From CAZGMJ01 sp964526785 (GTDB lineage Bacteria; Planctomycetota; Phycisphaerae; Sedimentisphaerales; Anaerobacaceae): a stretch of 64,000 bases of DNA. The position numbers and the translations under genes are program-made. Of this stretch, positions 1 through 7,849 are shown piece after piece. The stretch's first letter is position 1, and every line of letters begins with the position of its first letter. The notes beneath the pieces are model-generated. The model saw only the letters and a program-made list of their open reading frames with translations. It did no database searches and was not told where the DNA came from. The stretch covers positions 1 to 64,000 of the forward strand of contig CAZGMJ010000018.1 of the NCBI GenBank assembly GCA_964526785.1, given 5' to 3'.

Positions 1-344
1 GCAACGTATCGCATCGCCGGATCAACAGCCAGACGTTCGGCGTCATTGGTGTCGTCGTAACCAGCCAATCTGCTGTAGATTGACTGCCTGAGCAAAGCAG
101 CAATGCTGTGCCGCGTGTTCTTGCCCGTTCGGATGTCACGTAGCTCAGAAGCGACCGTCGAGGTTAAACCGAGTGCGTCATCAAGCTCCCGATAGGCGAG
201 CAAGCCTCCGTCGCTAGTCACCTTGGTTCCGCGGAATTCGACCTTCAATCGGCGGTCAAAATCGAGCCCCAGAGCGTCCTTGCGTGCTTCACCCACTGGG
301 TTCTCCCGTAAAGAATGGCTGAAACTGGCTTGAGTGGTCTCCAT
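1..344 (-). CDS. IS1380 family transposase, N-terminal part (cut by window edge)
   Basis: A DDE-type transposase that would cut and join the ends of its insertion sequence. Reading the minus strand from the ATG at 344 gives about 114 codons without a stop up to base 1. The N-terminus has the IS1380 pattern: a DFDRRLKVEF-like strand, then KVTSDGGLLAYRELDDALGL, then RTGKNTRHSIAALLRQS and a RLAGYDDTNDAERL segment before DPAMR. The catalytic acidic residues lie downstream and are not in the window, so it cannot be said whether the gene is intact. It is divergent from the permease at 532. Family assignment is secure from the motif order; the start is the first ATG in frame. Confidence 0.9.
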   Translation of the reverse strand, partial: METTQASFSHSLRENPVGEARKDALGLDFDRRLKVEFRGTKVTSDGGLLAYRELDDALGLTSTVASELRDIRTGKNTRHSIAALLRQSIYSRLAGYDDTNDAERLAVDPAMRYV

Positions 345-404
345 AAGCCGTATACTATCAAAAGACGGTTCGTTTGTCACGCACTACTTGGGAAATCCGG
401 GTCA
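1..404 (-). mobile_element. IS1380-family insertion sequence, 5' part only
   Basis: The transposase 5' end and its upstream flank lie here; the rest is beyond the window edge. The outer boundary is a guess: the stretch around 385-404 could be the terminal inverted repeat, but the partner end is not visible, so the limit cannot be confirmed. Confidence 0.4.
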
Positions 405-531
405 AATCAACCGGTTACGAGAGCGGAGTTCTTATGCTCCTATCTCCCGCTGGATACGTGAGGCAAAAAATATTATTCATCTTCCGGTGCACGTCATTTA
501 CAATCTGAGAATAATGCAGTGATGCTGGTTG

Positions 532-2385
532 ATGAATGGAGAAAAAGAGAGTGTGAAGAAGCTTTCGAAGCAATTGAATCTTCTGCATGTATTCTGCATA
601 GCCTCAGGGGCTATGATCAGTTCGGGGATATTCGTTCTGCCCGGCCTGGCCCACGCCAAGGCGGGGCCCGCGGTTGTGTTTTCATATTTTCTTGCGGGCC
701 TGCTTGCTACGGCGGGTCTGCTCAGCATCGCAGAGCTTACGACTGCGATGCCCAAGGCGGGGGGCGATTACTTCTATATCTCCCGCGGTTTAGGCCCTGC
801 AACGGGGACGATCGCAGGTTTGCTGAGCTGGTTCAGCCTTTGCACCAAAAGCGCGTTCGCCCTGATAGGAATGGCGGTGCTGGCGGCTCCCTATATCCCT
901 TTGAACTGGCATGTGGTTGCGGCGTTGCTGTGCCTTGTTTTTGTAGCGGTTAACCTTCGTGGAACGAGAGAGGCCGCCGGGTTCCAGGTGGCGCTGGTAT
1001 TGGTTCTGTTCGGGCTTATGATTTCATTCATCATCAAGGGCGTTTCGCACATCAACATACAGAATTTCGAACCGTTCGCACCGTACGGTTTTAAATCTGT
1101 CGTATCCACCTCCGGCTATGTATTCGTTTCTTACGGCGGGTTGATTCAGGTAGCGAGCATCGCAGGGGAAATAAAGAAGCCCGGCCGCACTATCCCAAGG
1201 GGCATGGTCGCGGCTTTGATTGTGATGATCGTGATTTACGCTCTGATGATCTTCGTTGCCAGTGGCGTGCTGGAAACCGACAAACTCAATAATTCACTTA
1301 CCCCAATCTCCGATGCAGCGGAAGCCTTCTGGGGAAGGACGGGCTATGTATTGGTCAGCATCGCCGCGGCGCTGGCATTTGTAACCACGGCAAACGCCGG
1401 CATTATGACGGCAAGCCGTTATCTTCTGGCTGTCAGCAAGGACGATTTACTGCCTGCTTCTCTGTCGAGGATGAGTAAAAAGTATGAAACGCCTTATGTG
1501 GCGATCATCATCACAGGCGCTGTGATCGTGGTCGCTGTTTTCCTGAATCTCGATATGCTCGTGAAAGCTGCGTCTACTGTTTTCGTACTGGGTTTCGTTC
1601 TTGCCAACGTCTCGATCATCATTCTGAGGGAAAGCGGGGTGCATAATTACCGGCCTGTATTTCGGGCGCCGTTGTATCCCTGGCTGCAGCTGGCCACCAT
1701 CATCGGATTCGCATTCGTTCTTCTGGAGATGGGGGAAGGGGCTTTTGTTGTTACGGCGGTGATTATCCTGGCGGGGTTTTCTTTTTACTGGTTCTATGGC
1801 AGGAAGCGGGTCGAAAAGGAATCCGCGTTGCTGCATCTGATCGACCAGGTAACCGCCAGAGAACTGGTCACCGGCACGCTTGAAACGGAACTCAAGGAAA
1901 TCATTCGCGAACGCGATGAGATCGTTCAGGATAAAATCGACAATCTGATCGAACATGCAATCAGCGTAGACATAGAGAAACCGCTGAGTCTGGAGGATTT
2001 TTTGGAGATTGCAGCGAATCGCCTTTCCGAGAGGCTTCCGCTGGAGCCAGAAGAATTGAAAGGCCGCTTACTGGACAGAGAGACCCAGTTCAGCACGGTT
2101 CTAAGCCAGACCCTTGCGGTGCCGCATATCGTTATTGAAGGAGAGGACAGGTTCGAGATGCTGATCGCACGCTGTCGCAAGGGAATCCGTTTTTCGGAAA
2201 AGGCCCCCCAGATCACCACTGTTTTCGTTCTGGTCGGCACACAGGACCTGCGGAATTTTTACCTGAGAGTGCTCTCAGCCATCGCCCATATCGTCCAGAC
2301 GGAGAAATTCGAAGAAGGGTGGAACGAGGCCCAAAATGAACAGGGATTGAAGGACCTGGTACTTTTGACCCAGAGAAAGCGCTGA
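532..2385 (+). CDS. APC-superfamily amino acid permease with C-terminal PTS IIA-like domain
   Basis: An inner-membrane amino acid/polyamine/organocation transporter. About the first 430 residues hold some 12 hydrophobic segments. The first contains GAMISSGIFVLPG, the usual unwound helix-1 motif of APC carriers, followed by the AELTTAMPKAGGDYFY motif. A short charged helical linker follows. The last ~150 residues resemble a type-2 PTS EIIA/nitrogen-PTS fold, with a candidate phosphorylatable His in TLAVPHIVIEG near residue 530. Such tails are thought to sense energy or nitrogen state; the exact role here is inference. Start choice: TTG 529, ATG 532 and GTG 553 are all in frame. GTG 553 has a better spaced GGAG at 538, so the true protein may be seven residues shorter. 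Confidence 0.85.
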   Translation: MNGEKESVKKLSKQLNLLHVFCIASGAMISSGIFVLPGLAHAKAGPAVVFSYFLAGLLATAGLLSIAELTTAMPKAGGDYFYISRGLGPATGTIAGLLSWFSLCTKSAFALIGMAVLAAPYIPLNWHVVAALLCLVFVAVNLRGTREAAGFQVALVLVLFGLMISFIIKGVSHINIQNFEPFAPYGFKSVVSTSGYVFVSYGGLIQVASIAGEIKKPGRTIPRGMVAALIVMIVIYALMIFVASGVLETDKLNNSLTPISDAAEAFWGRTGYVLVSIAAALAFVTTANAGIMTASRYLLAVSKDDLLPASLSRMSKKYETPYVAIIITGAVIVVAVFLNLDMLVKAASTVFVLGFVLANVSIIILRESGVHNYRPVFRAPLYPWLQLATIIGFAFVLLEMGEGAFVVTAVIILAGFSFYWFYGRKRVEKESALLHLIDQVTARELVTGTLETELKEIIRERDEIVQDKIDNLIEHAISVDIEKPLSLEDFLEIAANRLSERLPLEPEELKGRLLDRETQFSTVLSQTLAVPHIVIEGEDRFEMLIARCRKGIRFSEKAPQITTVFVLVGTQDLRNFYLRVLSAIAHIVQTEKFEEGWNEAQNEQGLKDLVLLTQRKR

Positions 2386-2518
2386 TACCAAGCTTCTATC
2401 GGCAACGAATTGTCGAAGCAGACGAGCATTCATTCCGGCTCGTTATGGATCACTTATCAGCAGAGGGGCAACCGGCCATGCGGACCTACCCTACTACACC
2501 ACACTTTCTATGATCGGG

Positions 2519-2899
2519 TTACGACAGATCGCCGACGGCCGGGCGAACGTCGTCTACGGAGAAACGCACGTAGTATTTGTTTGCCTGGGCGGGGTCGGCT
2601 ACGTGTTGGCCGGCGGCTCGCAATTCTTTGACTCGTTCGGGTCCGGGAGTCTCGCTGAGCTTGGTTAGATAGAGTCTTTTGCCGTTCCAGCCCATGCTGT
2701 TCTCAATAAACATGTATGCTGCATGAGGATTACTCTGCAGGTTTTGGTAGCTCAGGCGAGGGGTCATGTTGAATGCTATGGTTGCCTCGTCGACTATCTG
2801 CGGCTTTTCGTATATAGCCAGATCGACCTTGCCTGCGGCATCGGCAGTCGCGAAGATCCCCACTCCATCGACGCTCTGGAAGTATTGTTGCAAATTCAT
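2519..2899 (-). CDS. Pyridoxamine 5'-phosphate oxidase-family (split-barrel flavin-binding) protein
   Basis: A 126-residue single-domain protein of the PNPOx-like split-barrel family, whose members bind FMN, F420 or haem and carry out redox or storage roles in the cytoplasm. Visible features are a short N-terminal helix (MNLQQYFQSVDGVGIFATAD), a strand with DLAIYEKPQIVD, then the typical LSYQNLQSNPHAAYMFIE segment and a WNGKRLYLTKL strand. The length fits a minimal one-barrel member and is too short for true PdxH. Upstream of the ATG at 2899 the minus strand has an AAAGGGG-type ribosome-binding site. It follows rsmI on the same strand after a 50-base gap and could be co-transcribed. Substrate and cofactor cannot be read from sequence. 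Confidence 0.8.
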   Translation of the reverse strand: MNLQQYFQSVDGVGIFATADAAGKVDLAIYEKPQIVDEATIAFNMTPRLSYQNLQSNPHAAYMFIENSMGWNGKRLYLTKLSETPGPERVKELRAAGQHVADPAQANKYYVRFSVDDVRPAVGDLS

Positions 2900-2951
2900 T
2901 TTTCCCCTTTCCTTAATTTACATCGCCTATTTTGCTTCAATGCCGGTCGCC

Positions 2952-3647
2952 TTACAGTTTATCTGTGCCATTGCAGCCGGCAATGACGATCACGTATTCA
3001 CCTTTGGGTTTTACGTCCGGTGATTCGAGCAGTTCGGATAATCTGCCGCGATGTACGGATTCGTACATTTTCGTTAATTCGCGAGCAACAGCCGCCCGGC
3101 GATCGCCGAAGACGGCAAGTGCATCGGCCAGGAATTTCTGCACGCGGAACGGGCTTTCGTAGTAAACCAGTGTATGCGGCGAGTCTTTGTCAACCTGAAG
3201 AAAGCGTTTGCGTTTGCCGGCGGTCTTCGGGGCGAAGCCGCGGAAGGTGAAACTGTGCACGGGCAGGCCGGAGAGCACAAGGCCCATCACCAGGGCGGAG
3301 GGTCCGGGGATCATAGTGACGGGAATGTCCGCCTCGATGGCCGAGCGGACGAGTGTGAAGCCCGGATCGGAGATGCCCGGGGTTCCGGCGCTGGTTACCA
3401 GTGCGACGCTTTGGCCCTGTTGGAGCAGGCTAATGATTCGGGGTCCCGCTTGACGCTTATTGTGTTCATGGAAGGAGATTTGCGGCCGGGATATATCAAA
3501 ATGCTTCAGCAGGCGGCCGGTCTTTCGCGTGTCCTCACTGGCGACGACGTCTGCATCACACAGGGTCTGGACGGCGCGCTCACTGGTGTCGGCGAGATTG
3601 CCGATGGGAGTGGCCACGAGATATAGTGTCGGGCTATCCGTTGTCAT
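2952..3647 (-). CDS. rsmI: 16S rRNA (cytidine(1402)-2'-O)-methyltransferase
   Basis: RsmI methylates the ribose of C1402 in the decoding centre of 16S rRNA using SAM. The 231-residue product has the tetrapyrrole-methylase fold signature: LYLVATPIGNLADTSERAV at the N-terminus, SEDTRKTGRLLKHF, then VTSAGTPGISDPG near residue 80, MIPGPSA, and the C-terminal ELTKMYESVHRGRLSEL. Reading frame is open 42 codons further upstream, but MTTDSPTLYLVATPIGN at 3647 matches the family N-terminus. The start lies inside the 3' end of rsmE (14-base overlap), pointing to translational coupling of the two rRNA methyltransferases. Length is slightly short of the common 270-290 residues, lacking part of the variable C-terminal tail. 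Confidence 0.95.
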   Translation of the reverse strand: MTTDSPTLYLVATPIGNLADTSERAVQTLCDADVVASEDTRKTGRLLKHFDISRPQISFHEHNKRQAGPRIISLLQQGQSVALVTSAGTPGISDPGFTLVRSAIEADIPVTMIPGPSALVMGLVLSGLPVHSFTFRGFAPKTAGKRKRFLQVDKDSPHTLVYYESPFRVQKFLADALAVFGDRRAAVARELTKMYESVHRGRLSELLESPDVKPKGEYVIVIAGCNGTDKL

Positions 3648-4401
3648 TGCATGGGTCCATATTGCCGGTTTCGTAGAGTACCAATGACGCTGCGACGACG
3701 GCGGCGGTCTCCGTTCGAAGGATGCGCGGTCCGAGGCTGAACGGCGTTGCATGCCGTTGGTTGACACGTGCAATTTCGTTCTCAGCGAGTCCGCCTTCGG
3801 GGCCGATCAGGAGGGCTATGCGGCCGGGCGCGGCAGGCTTATCCTGCAGCGCGTCTTTCAGCGAAGTTGTCCGTTCGTCTTCATACGCCGCCAGCGCCAG
3901 ATCGCTTTGAACGATCTGATCGATCGCCCGGTCGAACGGGACGGGGGTTTCGAGCTGTGGAATGATTCCCCGGTGCGACTGTTCGGCGGCCTCGGTGATA
4001 ATCCGCCGCCAGCGGTCCATCTTGGCGGGCTTGATGCTGGTGTCACGGATAATGGTGCGTTCTGTGACAACGGGCACGAATCGACTGACGCCGATTTCCG
4101 TGCATTTCTGCAGAACCCATTCGAACTTCTCGCGGGCGAGCATGGCCTGGAAGAGTGTGAGGCAGACTGCAGGTTCGCCGGCGGCGCGGCGCTCACCTGC
4201 GATTCGACCTGCGGCCTGTTGCCCGGTCAATTCGGTCAGAACGACGTCGTACTGTCGGCCGGTATTGTCGAGCACGACAACCTGTCGGCCGGGCGTCAGA
4301 CGCAGCACAGTGTGCAGTTGGCGGGCCTGCCGGGGACTGAAAGCCACCTGCCCGGCCTGTATATCAGCAGTCGGAACGAAGAATCTGTGCATGGCGGTCA
4401 T
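3634..4401 (-). CDS. rsmE: 16S rRNA (uracil(1498)-N3)-methyltransferase
   Basis: RsmE is a SPOUT-class methyltransferase that modifies U1498 in helix 44 of 16S rRNA. The 255-residue protein has the N-terminal PUA-like part (MHRFFV, then ARQLHTVLRL) and the C-terminal knotted domain with KCTEIGVSRFVPV, RWRRIITEAAEQSHRG, LLIGPEGGL and LGPRILRTETAAV, all hallmark motifs. Length is normal for the family. Two in-frame ATGs (4401 and 4392) give MTAMHRFFV; neither has a clear ribosome-binding site, so the start could be three codons later. It is the first gene of an rsmE-rsmI pair and is divergent from the acetyltransferase at 4625. Confidence 0.96.
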   Translation of the reverse strand: MTAMHRFFVPTADIQAGQVAFSPRQARQLHTVLRLTPGRQVVVLDNTGRQYDVVLTELTGQQAAGRIAGERRAAGEPAVCLTLFQAMLAREKFEWVLQKCTEIGVSRFVPVVTERTIIRDTSIKPAKMDRWRRIITEAAEQSHRGIIPQLETPVPFDRAIDQIVQSDLALAAYEDERTTSLKDALQDKPAAPGRIALLIGPEGGLAENEIARVNQRHATPFSLGPRILRTETAAVVAASLVLYETGNMDPCNDNG

Positions 4402-4624
4402 AGTACGTCAGAAGATTTCATTGTGCAAGGTTGAGTCGTTCGAAGGCCGGGTGCGCGCCAACGCCCGCTCAGCATCGTCGGCACAGGGTTCGGGTTTCTT
4501 GCCTGACGATTGTTTGTAAGTGCAGAGTCGGGGTGAGATCGGTAGAATACTATTGCCAGTGCCCGAGGACTTACAGTGGCCCAGGATGAACAGGCTGAAC
4601 AATGGAAGCTGTAGCAGTGACAAG

Positions 4625-5125
4625 ATGGCGATGATACGGGATGCGACGACAGAGGACGCTAAGCGCCTATGCGAAATCTACAACTACTACGTAGAACATA
4701 CGACGGTCACATTTGAGGAGCAGGCGATTTCGGTCGAACAGATGCGAGGTCGCATTGCCGCGGCACTGGAAGATTATGCCTGGCTTGTGTACGAGGCTGA
4801 CGGCGATGTTCAGGCGTACGCATACGGCAGCAGGTGGGGCGTTCGCAGCGCGTACCGGTATTCGGTGGAGAGTACGATATACGTGGCTCCATCCAGGCAG
4901 GGACAGGGCGTGGGTTCGCGGCTATACCGAACGCTGCTGGCTCGGTTAAGGGCCTGCGGTTACCATGCAGTACTGGCGAGACTGGCGCTGCCGAATGATC
5001 CGAGCGTTCGCCTGCACGAGAAAGTAGGGTTCGAGAAAGTCGGTCACATTAGACAGGCCGGCCGGAAGTTCGACAAGTGGATCGACGTTGGCTACTGGGA
5101 AGTGCTTGTCGGGAGCGGCGATTGA
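4625..5125 (+). CDS. GNAT N-acetyltransferase, phosphinothricin-acetyltransferase type
   Basis: A 166-residue GCN5-related acetyltransferase that would move an acetyl group from acetyl-CoA to a small amine, such as phosphinothricin, methionine sulfoximine or an amino acid. It has IRDATTEDAKRLCEIYNYYV at the N-terminus, ESTIYVAPSRQGQGVGSRLY (the Q/R-x-x-G-x-G acetyl-CoA loop) near residue 90, LPNDPSVRLHEKVGFEKVG and the C-terminal DKWIDVGYWE characteristic of the Pat/Bar group. Frame is open upstream, but the family N-terminus begins at the ATGs at 4625/4631. The stop is separated by three bases from the next ATG (5129), so the following small membrane protein is probably co-translated. Confidence 0.87.
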   Translation: MAMIRDATTEDAKRLCEIYNYYVEHTTVTFEEQAISVEQMRGRIAAALEDYAWLVYEADGDVQAYAYGSRWGVRSAYRYSVESTIYVAPSRQGQGVGSRLYRTLLARLRACGYHAVLARLALPNDPSVRLHEKVGFEKVGHIRQAGRKFDKWIDVGYWEVLVGSGD

Positions 5126-5128
5126 CTG

Positions 5129-5482
5129 ATGACGGCGACAGCAGGTAACGGAGATGCGATGTCGATAGGCGGTCTTGAGATTGTCGTGACGCTGATTGTG
5201 GGCGCTGGTGCTCTCGGTGGCTATCTTGTCGGCCTGCTGGTCCTTTCGAAAAGCAACCGATGGCGCAGGCGCATTGCGGTGATTTGGGGATGGCCGTTGT
5301 GCTTTGTCGTGGCGGCGGTGATGACCCCGCTGGATGTGATATCCCTTTTGATTCTGGCTGTTGGCGCCGGAGCGGTATACGGAGTGATTGTCGGTGTGTG
5401 GTTACTTGTTTGCATGAGCCGGGACAATCGCGCTCCAGGGCGGTGCGCGTTGAATCCGTTTCGGTCGAATATCAGGCATTAG
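5129..5482 (+). CDS. Small three-helix membrane protein of unknown function
   Basis: No family recognised. The 117-residue product has three hydrophobic segments: residues about 14-40 (LEIVVTLIVGAGALGGYLVG), 50-70 (AVIWGWPLCFVVAAVM) and 72-96 (VISLLILAVGAGAVYGVIVG). Short basic loops lie between them (KSNRWRRR), and the tail is basic and cytoplasmic-looking. It starts three bases after the acetyltransferase stop and is probably in the same operon. A second in-frame ATG at 5159 could be the start. Codon use matches the neighbours, so it is likely a real gene, but nothing indicates its job. Confidence 0.6.
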   Translation: MTATAGNGDAMSIGGLEIVVTLIVGAGALGGYLVGLLVLSKSNRWRRRIAVIWGWPLCFVVAAVMTPLDVISLLILAVGAGAVYGVIVGVWLLVCMSRDNRAPGRCALNPFRSNIRH

Positions 5483-5686
5483 AAGTCGAGGTATGCAACG
5501 GATACTTCAAATATTCATTATCCAGGTCGTTGCGTGCAGGATGTTGCGGCGGTAGCATCAGCGGGCTTTTGGCGTGTGTCATTCAGGGTATGCGTTGCAG
5601 CGTGCTTGAGCATATAGAACATGCAACAACGGCCGGTCCGCCGGAGCGATCAATCGGCGGGCCGTGCGAAGTTTGTAGAGGTTTGA

Positions 5687-7849
5687 ATGAAGGTTGCGAT
5701 TATTCATAACAAGGATTTGACGCGTGTGATCAACGTCTTCGGGATGCAGAACAAGGAGCGGTACAGTCCCAAGGCGGTGCGGCGGGTTGCTGAAGCGCTT
5801 GAAGACGGCGGACACAACGTGGAGGCGATCGACGGGAACATGCATGTCATCGAGTCGCTGCAGCATTTCATGCCGCGGGTCGTGGACGGCGAGGGGATGG
5901 GCATGGTGTTCAACATGGCGTATGGCATTCAAGGCGAGAGTCGGTACACGCATATCCCATCGATGCTGGAGATGATCGGTATTCCGTATGTCGGATCGGG
6001 GCCGTCCGGCCATGCGCTGGCACTGGACAAGATCATCACAAAGATCGTTATGCAGAAGCATCAGATTCCGACCCCCGAGTTCCGGGTGTTTTCCTCGGCG
6101 GACGAGGAGATGAGCGGCGTACATTATCCGGTGATTGTCAAGCCGAAGATGGAGGCCGTGTCGTTCGGGTTGAAAGTGGTTCACAACGAGACTGAGATGC
6201 GCGATGCGGTTGCGTTTATCATTCGAGAGTTTCAGCAGCAGGCGCTGGTCGAACAGTTCATTCGCGGTCGGGAGTTCGCGGTGGGTCTGCTTGGCAACGG
6301 CCCGATCGAGGCGTTTCCGGTACTGGAGATCGATCTGGGCGATCCCGACGGCATCCAGACGGTCGATGACAAAAAGGTGCAGCCCCGGCGGAAGATATGT
6401 CCGGCCGATCTGCCGGCGGACAAGAGTGCTGAGATGGTGGAGTTGAGCAAGCGGGCGTTTCGGGCGCTGCAATTGCGGGACTTCGCCCGCGTGGATATTC
6501 GGATGGATGCCGACGGCTCGATCCATCTGTTGGAAATCAACTCCATGGCCAGTCTCGGCGAGACGGGCTCGTACGTTGCGGCGGCAGCGGCCGCGGGCTA
6601 CGATTTCAAGGCGCTGGTGAACAAGATGCTGGACGTTGCGGCCGTGCGATACTTTGCCACAGGCGCAGCGGCCGGAAGAGCTGCATCCGGCGGCCGGAAG
6701 ATGCCCCTGCCGGTACGTATCCGCGGCTTTCTTCGCACCCGTCAGGTGCAGAATGAGAAACTGCTCGGGAAAATGGTGAATGTTAATACACATGTGCGCA
6801 ACGTCGAGGGTGTCAATACGCTGGCCAACATGCTCGCGCACGAACTCGATTCTCTGGGGTTTGTCCGTGAAAGCTATCCGCAGGTTGAGATCGGCAACCA
6901 GCAGTTCTTCACGAACTCGCAGGACGGCTCGTACAACATCCTTCTGCTCGGGCATCTGGACAACGGCACGCGGCCGGGCCGTCAAAGCGCGTTCGTTCAA
7001 TCGGAGACGCGATTGCAGGGGACGGGCATCTGGGAACACAAGGGCGGACTGGTGGTGATGCTTGCGGCACTGCGGGCACTGCGTTTTGTACGCCGACTGC
7101 CGAAACTGCGGTTGGGAATTCTGCTTACCTCCGACGACACGCTTCAGGGGCGCTTCGCACGTCCGCTGGTGGAGGAAAAGACGCGCGGTGTGCCGACGGT
7201 TCTGGGGCTCGGCGGTGCCTCGATCAACGGAGGCCTGGTGACGTCGCGATCGGGAGCGGCGGTGTATAACTGCCGGTTGACGCTCGAAAAGACGGATGAT
7301 GCCGTCGATGTGGCCCGTTCGCTCGGGGCGTTCGGTCGCCTGATAAACCAGTGGGCGCGGCTCAGTGACACCGAAAGCGGACTGGTGATAGCGCCATCCA
7401 GGATAGAGGCCGAGTCGAATATCATGGAGCATTACGCTTACGGCGACGTACGGCTCAGCGTGCGGTTCAATCGGCGCGATCAGTTCGAGGCGGTGGACGC
7501 GGAAATCCGCAAGCTGGCTCAGAAACGCAAAGGGCGACGATGGGGTGTTCAGCTTGAGGGCGTCCAGCGGCGACCTCCCATGGCCGGCACCGAACAGGGC
7601 GAGTCGCTTTGGCGGCGCATACAGTCTCTGGCTCGCGACCTGGATATTCGGCTCGGGCAAGAGCATCGCTGGAGTTCGGCCGATATCTGTTTTGCCGATG
7701 CAAATGCGGCGACGGTGGACGGGTTGGGCCCGGTCGGCGGCAAGCCACCCGAACAGCCCGAATATGTTTTACGGCACAGTTTGCTCGAGCGATCGACCTT
7801 GCTTGCCACGACGCTCGTTCATCTCCACGAGGAGGCATCTGCAGGATGA
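5687..7849 (+). CDS. ATP-grasp (D-Ala-D-Ala ligase-like) domain fused to a degenerate M20-peptidase-like domain
   Basis: A 720-residue two-domain protein. Residues 1 to about 320 form a D-alanine-D-alanine-ligase-like ATP-grasp enzyme: GIPYVGSGPSGHALALDK, YPVIVKPKMEAVSFG, LVEQFIRGREFAVGLLG and the metal-binding end DFARVDIRMDADGSIHLLEIN. Residues about 345-720 resemble an M20 aminoacylase/carboxypeptidase with LLLGHLDNGTRPG, IWEHKGGLVVMLAAL and VDGLGPVGG. The usual metal ligands look altered: Asp of ADMKGG is Glu, the EE pair is SDDT, and the late His is missing (KPPEQPEY). This suggests a non-catalytic or altered domain. The start has an AGAGG site. The stop overlaps the ATG of the gamma-glutamyltransferase by four bases, so the product probably works on short or gamma-linked peptides. 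Confidence 0.82.
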   Translation: MKVAIIHNKDLTRVINVFGMQNKERYSPKAVRRVAEALEDGGHNVEAIDGNMHVIESLQHFMPRVVDGEGMGMVFNMAYGIQGESRYTHIPSMLEMIGIPYVGSGPSGHALALDKIITKIVMQKHQIPTPEFRVFSSADEEMSGVHYPVIVKPKMEAVSFGLKVVHNETEMRDAVAFIIREFQQQALVEQFIRGREFAVGLLGNGPIEAFPVLEIDLGDPDGIQTVDDKKVQPRRKICPADLPADKSAEMVELSKRAFRALQLRDFARVDIRMDADGSIHLLEINSMASLGETGSYVAAAAAAGYDFKALVNKMLDVAAVRYFATGAAAGRAASGGRKMPLPVRIRGFLRTRQVQNEKLLGKMVNVNTHVRNVEGVNTLANMLAHELDSLGFVRESYPQVEIGNQQFFTNSQDGSYNILLLGHLDNGTRPGRQSAFVQSETRLQGTGIWEHKGGLVVMLAALRALRFVRRLPKLRLGILLTSDDTLQGRFARPLVEEKTRGVPTVLGLGGASINGGLVTSRSGAAVYNCRLTLEKTDDAVDVARSLGAFGRLINQWARLSDTESGLVIAPSRIEAESNIMEHYAYGDVRLSVRFNRRDQFEAVDAEIRKLAQKRKGRRWGVQLEGVQRRPPMAGTEQGESLWRRIQSLARDLDIRLGQEHRWSSADICFADANAATVDGLGPVGGKPPEQPEYVLRHSLLERSTLLATTLVHLHEEASAG

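Noticed and set aside
5579..7666. 695-codon open frame on the minus strand
   Set aside because: Antisense to the ATP-grasp gene; it has no family motif and is rich in His and Arg, as expected for a shadow of a high-G+C gene.
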